Below, piece after piece: positions 4,319 to 5,949 of a stretch of 5,949 bases of DNA (position 1 is the stretch's first letter; each line of letters begins with the position of its first letter). Both the position numbers and the translations under genes were made by a program. A model generated the notes under the pieces. It was given only the letters and a program-made list of their open reading frames with translations, made no database searches and was not told where the DNA came from. The DNA comes from Ruminococcaceae bacterium UBA7135 (lineage in GTDB: Bacteria; Bacillota; Clostridia; Oscillospirales; Ruminococcaceae): contig DKXD01000043.1 in NCBI GenBank assembly GCA_002492075.1, forward strand, positions 1-5,949, read 5' to 3'.

Positions 4319-5406
4319 CATCGGAGCGCAGAGCGCGGGTTCTTACCCGCTTGTTCGTCAGCTCTGCGTTTGAGTTCTTTAAGTCTGCTGTCCGCAATAA
4401 ATTTCTTTTTTCGCGGATCGCCCTCGGCACGGTAGATCATCAAACTCTCTAAATCGAATACGGAGCTCCAAACGGTTTCAAAATCGGGTTCGTTATCATA
4501 CTGACATATAAAGCCGTATTCACCCTTTAAAAGACGTTCGGTCGCCGCAATGAGATCGTCTTTTATATACCCCGCCGAAAAACCGTCTATTACGGTTCGA
4601 TACCGCTTGACGGAATCGTAATCGTTCCCTTTCGCGTCATCATAGGGTTTCATTTCATCGGACGTAAAGCTGTTGACCGTGCAGACTATTTTTCCGTTAT
4701 CAAAGGTTTCCGCCTCGCGTATTCTTTTGACAGACGGCGTACATTCGACAACCGCCATTTCTCCGCTTTTGTCCGCAAGCAGTATATTGCAGTTGGACGC
4801 GATTGGAAGTTCTTTAAGCAAAGAAACCGCCTGTGCCGTATCGTTTGCCTTTTCAAGCAAATACCGCACGATAAAGCAGGAATTAAATCCCGCCCGTATC
4901 TTACCAAGCTCGGTCATAACGAATGTCATAGCAACGGCAAGACCGTGTTCATTCAGCCCTTCTTCCCCATTAATAAAAGAAGACGTGGTTATGTTAAATC
5001 CGTTAGCGTTATCGGGAGCGTAAATTTCACTTTTGCTTCCGTCGCGCAAATACGGAGGCAGATCGTTATTTCTGCCGTATATCACTCTGCCGTCCTTTGA
5101 ACATGCAAAAGCGGTACAACCCCGCATCTCACGCGGAAAGTTATCCTCCAGATTATACATACAACAACCCATACACAGCATCCATGAAACGAAACGCAGA
5201 TAGTCCTCGCCAATGGTATCGCTTACTCCTTTTATTTCCTCGCATACCTCGGGAAAAAACTTTTGCAGTAACGCCTCGCTTTGTTTTCCGTGTTCAAGCT
5301 GAAAATCATCAAGCTTTAGAGGAAAAGAGATTCCGGCTTTTTGAAAAACCCGTCCCCTTTTCACTCCCATTTGATAATGACCGCCCTTTAATCTTAAATG
5401 ATACAT
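4318..5406 (-). CDS. C45-type acyltransferase/amidohydrolase (penicillin acyltransferase-like Ntn-hydrolase)
   Basis: A 362-residue protein resembling family C45 (acyl-CoA:6-aminopenicillanate acyltransferase-like) Ntn-hydrolases. An N-terminal LRLKGGHYQMGVKRGR element matches the G-x-x-x-x-x-G...G opening of the family. The probable nucleophile is Cys97 in R-G-C-T-A-F; such enzymes cut themselves at the Gly-Cys bond, which would give chains of about 96 and 266 residues. It is followed by the Ntn-type G-R-N-N-D motif (R112-D115) and ITTSSFINGEEGLNEHGLAV (~139-158), which matches the conserved G-x-NE-x-G-L region. There is no signal peptide, so it is cytoplasmic. It hydrolyses or transfers an amide or acyl group; the substrate is unknown. 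The ATG at 5406 is preferred over the adjacent TTG (5409) because GAGGTG (5412-5417) then lies five bases upstream. It follows the GyrI-like gene by 34 bases. Confidence 0.83.
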   Translation of the reverse strand: MYHLRLKGGHYQMGVKRGRVFQKAGISFPLKLDDFQLEHGKQSEALLQKFFPEVCEEIKGVSDTIGEDYLRFVSWMLCMGCCMYNLEDNFPREMRGCTAFACSKDGRVIYGRNNDLPPYLRDGSKSEIYAPDNANGFNITTSSFINGEEGLNEHGLAVAMTFVMTELGKIRAGFNSCFIVRYLLEKANDTAQAVSLLKELPIASNCNILLADKSGEMAVVECTPSVKRIREAETFDNGKIVCTVNSFTSDEMKPYDDAKGNDYDSVKRYRTVIDGFSAGYIKDDLIAATERLLKGEYGFICQYDNEPDFETVWSSVFDLESLMIYRAEGDPRKKKFIADSRLKELKRRADEQAGKNPRSALR

Positions 5407-5411
5407 CAACG

Positions 5412-5417
5412 CACCTC
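5412..5417 (-). promoter_or_regulatory. Ribosome binding site deciding the acyltransferase start
   Basis: The minus strand reads GAGGTG, then CGTTG, then ATG. Spacing is five bases to the ATG at 5406 but only two to the TTG at 5409, which favours the ATG. Confidence 0.65.
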
Positions 5418-5440
5418 ATATTCTTAAAAGGCTTCTGTCA

Positions 5441-5923
5441 TCACGCGTTCTTCTTTTTAACGGGTATCCATATCTCGCTGTAATAGTTCTCATCTTCTGT
5501 GCCCTTGGGATATTGTTTCGGGTCGTCATACATCTCGACGGAGTACCCCGCCGCTATATCGTAATCGCCGAGTGCGGGCAGCCATTCGGAGAATATCTTC
5601 TTATTTACGTCCTGTAAAGCGTCGGGCATAGCGCCTTTTATCGGGAATACTGCCCATGTAAACGCGGGAATGGTCTTTGTTAAAAAACCATCGGGAATGT
5701 CAATAGCGGGATTGTAAATGTCCGCTATCATATAGTCGAAATCGCTGTTCCGCATTTCTCCGTCAATGCACACGCCAAACATTCCGCCGACGTATTTGCC
5801 GTTTCCTTTTTGGTAATGTTCGTCCCAAAACAAGGGAATATCGGTTGTCGCGTTTTCATAGGTGAACTTTTTCATAGCTCCCAAAACCGTAAAGCTGTCC
5901 TTTTTCACAATTCTGTAATCCAT
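5441..5923 (-). CDS. Stand-alone GyrI-like (AraC effector-binding-type) domain protein
   Basis: A 160-residue protein consisting of one GyrI-like/AraC effector-binding domain. It opens with MDYRIVKKDSFTVLGAMKKF, the typical first strand of the domain. It then has GGMFGVCIDG (46-55), DFDYMIADIYNP (61-72), the strand IPAFTWAVFPIKGAMPDALQDV (85-106) and FSEWLPALGDYDIAAGYSVEMYDD (111-134). It ends YYSEIWIPVKK, with E150 at the conserved ligand-pocket position. The domain binds hydrophobic or cationic small molecules and is often fused to AraC or MerR DNA-binding domains; no such domain is present here, so it may act as a sensor, sequestering protein or hydrolase. The ATG at 5923 has AAAGGCGG seven bases upstream; an earlier in-frame TTG (5941) lies before that site and is rejected. 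It is the first gene of the operon seen here; its promoter is outside the window. Confidence 0.85.
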   Translation of the reverse strand: MDYRIVKKDSFTVLGAMKKFTYENATTDIPLFWDEHYQKGNGKYVGGMFGVCIDGEMRNSDFDYMIADIYNPAIDIPDGFLTKTIPAFTWAVFPIKGAMPDALQDVNKKIFSEWLPALGDYDIAAGYSVEMYDDPKQYPKGTEDENYYSEIWIPVKKKNA

Positions 5924-5949
5924 AGTATAACCGCCTTTCAATGTTAAAG

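Noticed and set aside
5924..5941. Upstream TTG start for the GyrI-like gene
   Set aside because: The codons after this TTG are themselves the Shine-Dalgarno AAAGGCGG serving the ATG at 5923; family alignment begins at MDYRIV.

Overview
The window reads as chromosome of a low-to-mid-GC Firmicute, most likely a gut-type clostridium. The grounds are near-perfect TTGACA-17-TATAAT promoters, strong AGGAGG-type ribosome sites, A/T-rich intergenic DNA, a SpoIVFB-like site-2 protease, a PadR regulator and a small YgzD-like XRE regulator. This placement is inference; no rRNA, tRNA, phage, IS or CRISPR sequence is present.

Left block, minus strand (1-1358): an AIM24/TIGR00266-family gene ends just before a terminator hairpin at the window edge and has its own consensus promoter. 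Upstream of it lies a small membrane metalloprotease with HExxH and NxxPxxxxDG motifs, resembling SpoIVFB. A 142-bp divergent intergenic region (1359-1500) separates this block from the next and carries a consensus promoter and several dyad elements.

Middle block A, plus strand (1428-2916): a padR regulator gene and an alpha/beta-hydrolase gene overlap by ATGA and form a two-gene operon closed by an intrinsic terminator. Two dyads bracket the promoter and are candidate PadR operators. The hydrolase has Cys in place of the last Gly of the nucleophile elbow.

Middle block B, plus strand (3015-4318): a perfect consensus promoter is covered by three copies of a CAAG-(A/T)AAA-CTTG dyad. It drives three tandem paralogous genes for ~100-residue, three-helix membrane proteins, followed by a 69-residue XRE-family regulator. 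The simplest reading is a self-regulated membrane-protein operon in which the last gene product binds the three operators. This is the most distinctive unit in the window; its function is unknown.

Right block, minus strand (4280-5949): a stand-alone GyrI-like (AraC effector-binding-type) ligand-binding protein precedes a C45-type, penicillin acyltransferase-like Ntn-hydrolase. The two are probably co-transcribed. The hydrolase gene converges on the XRE gene, and both share one bidirectional terminator hairpin.
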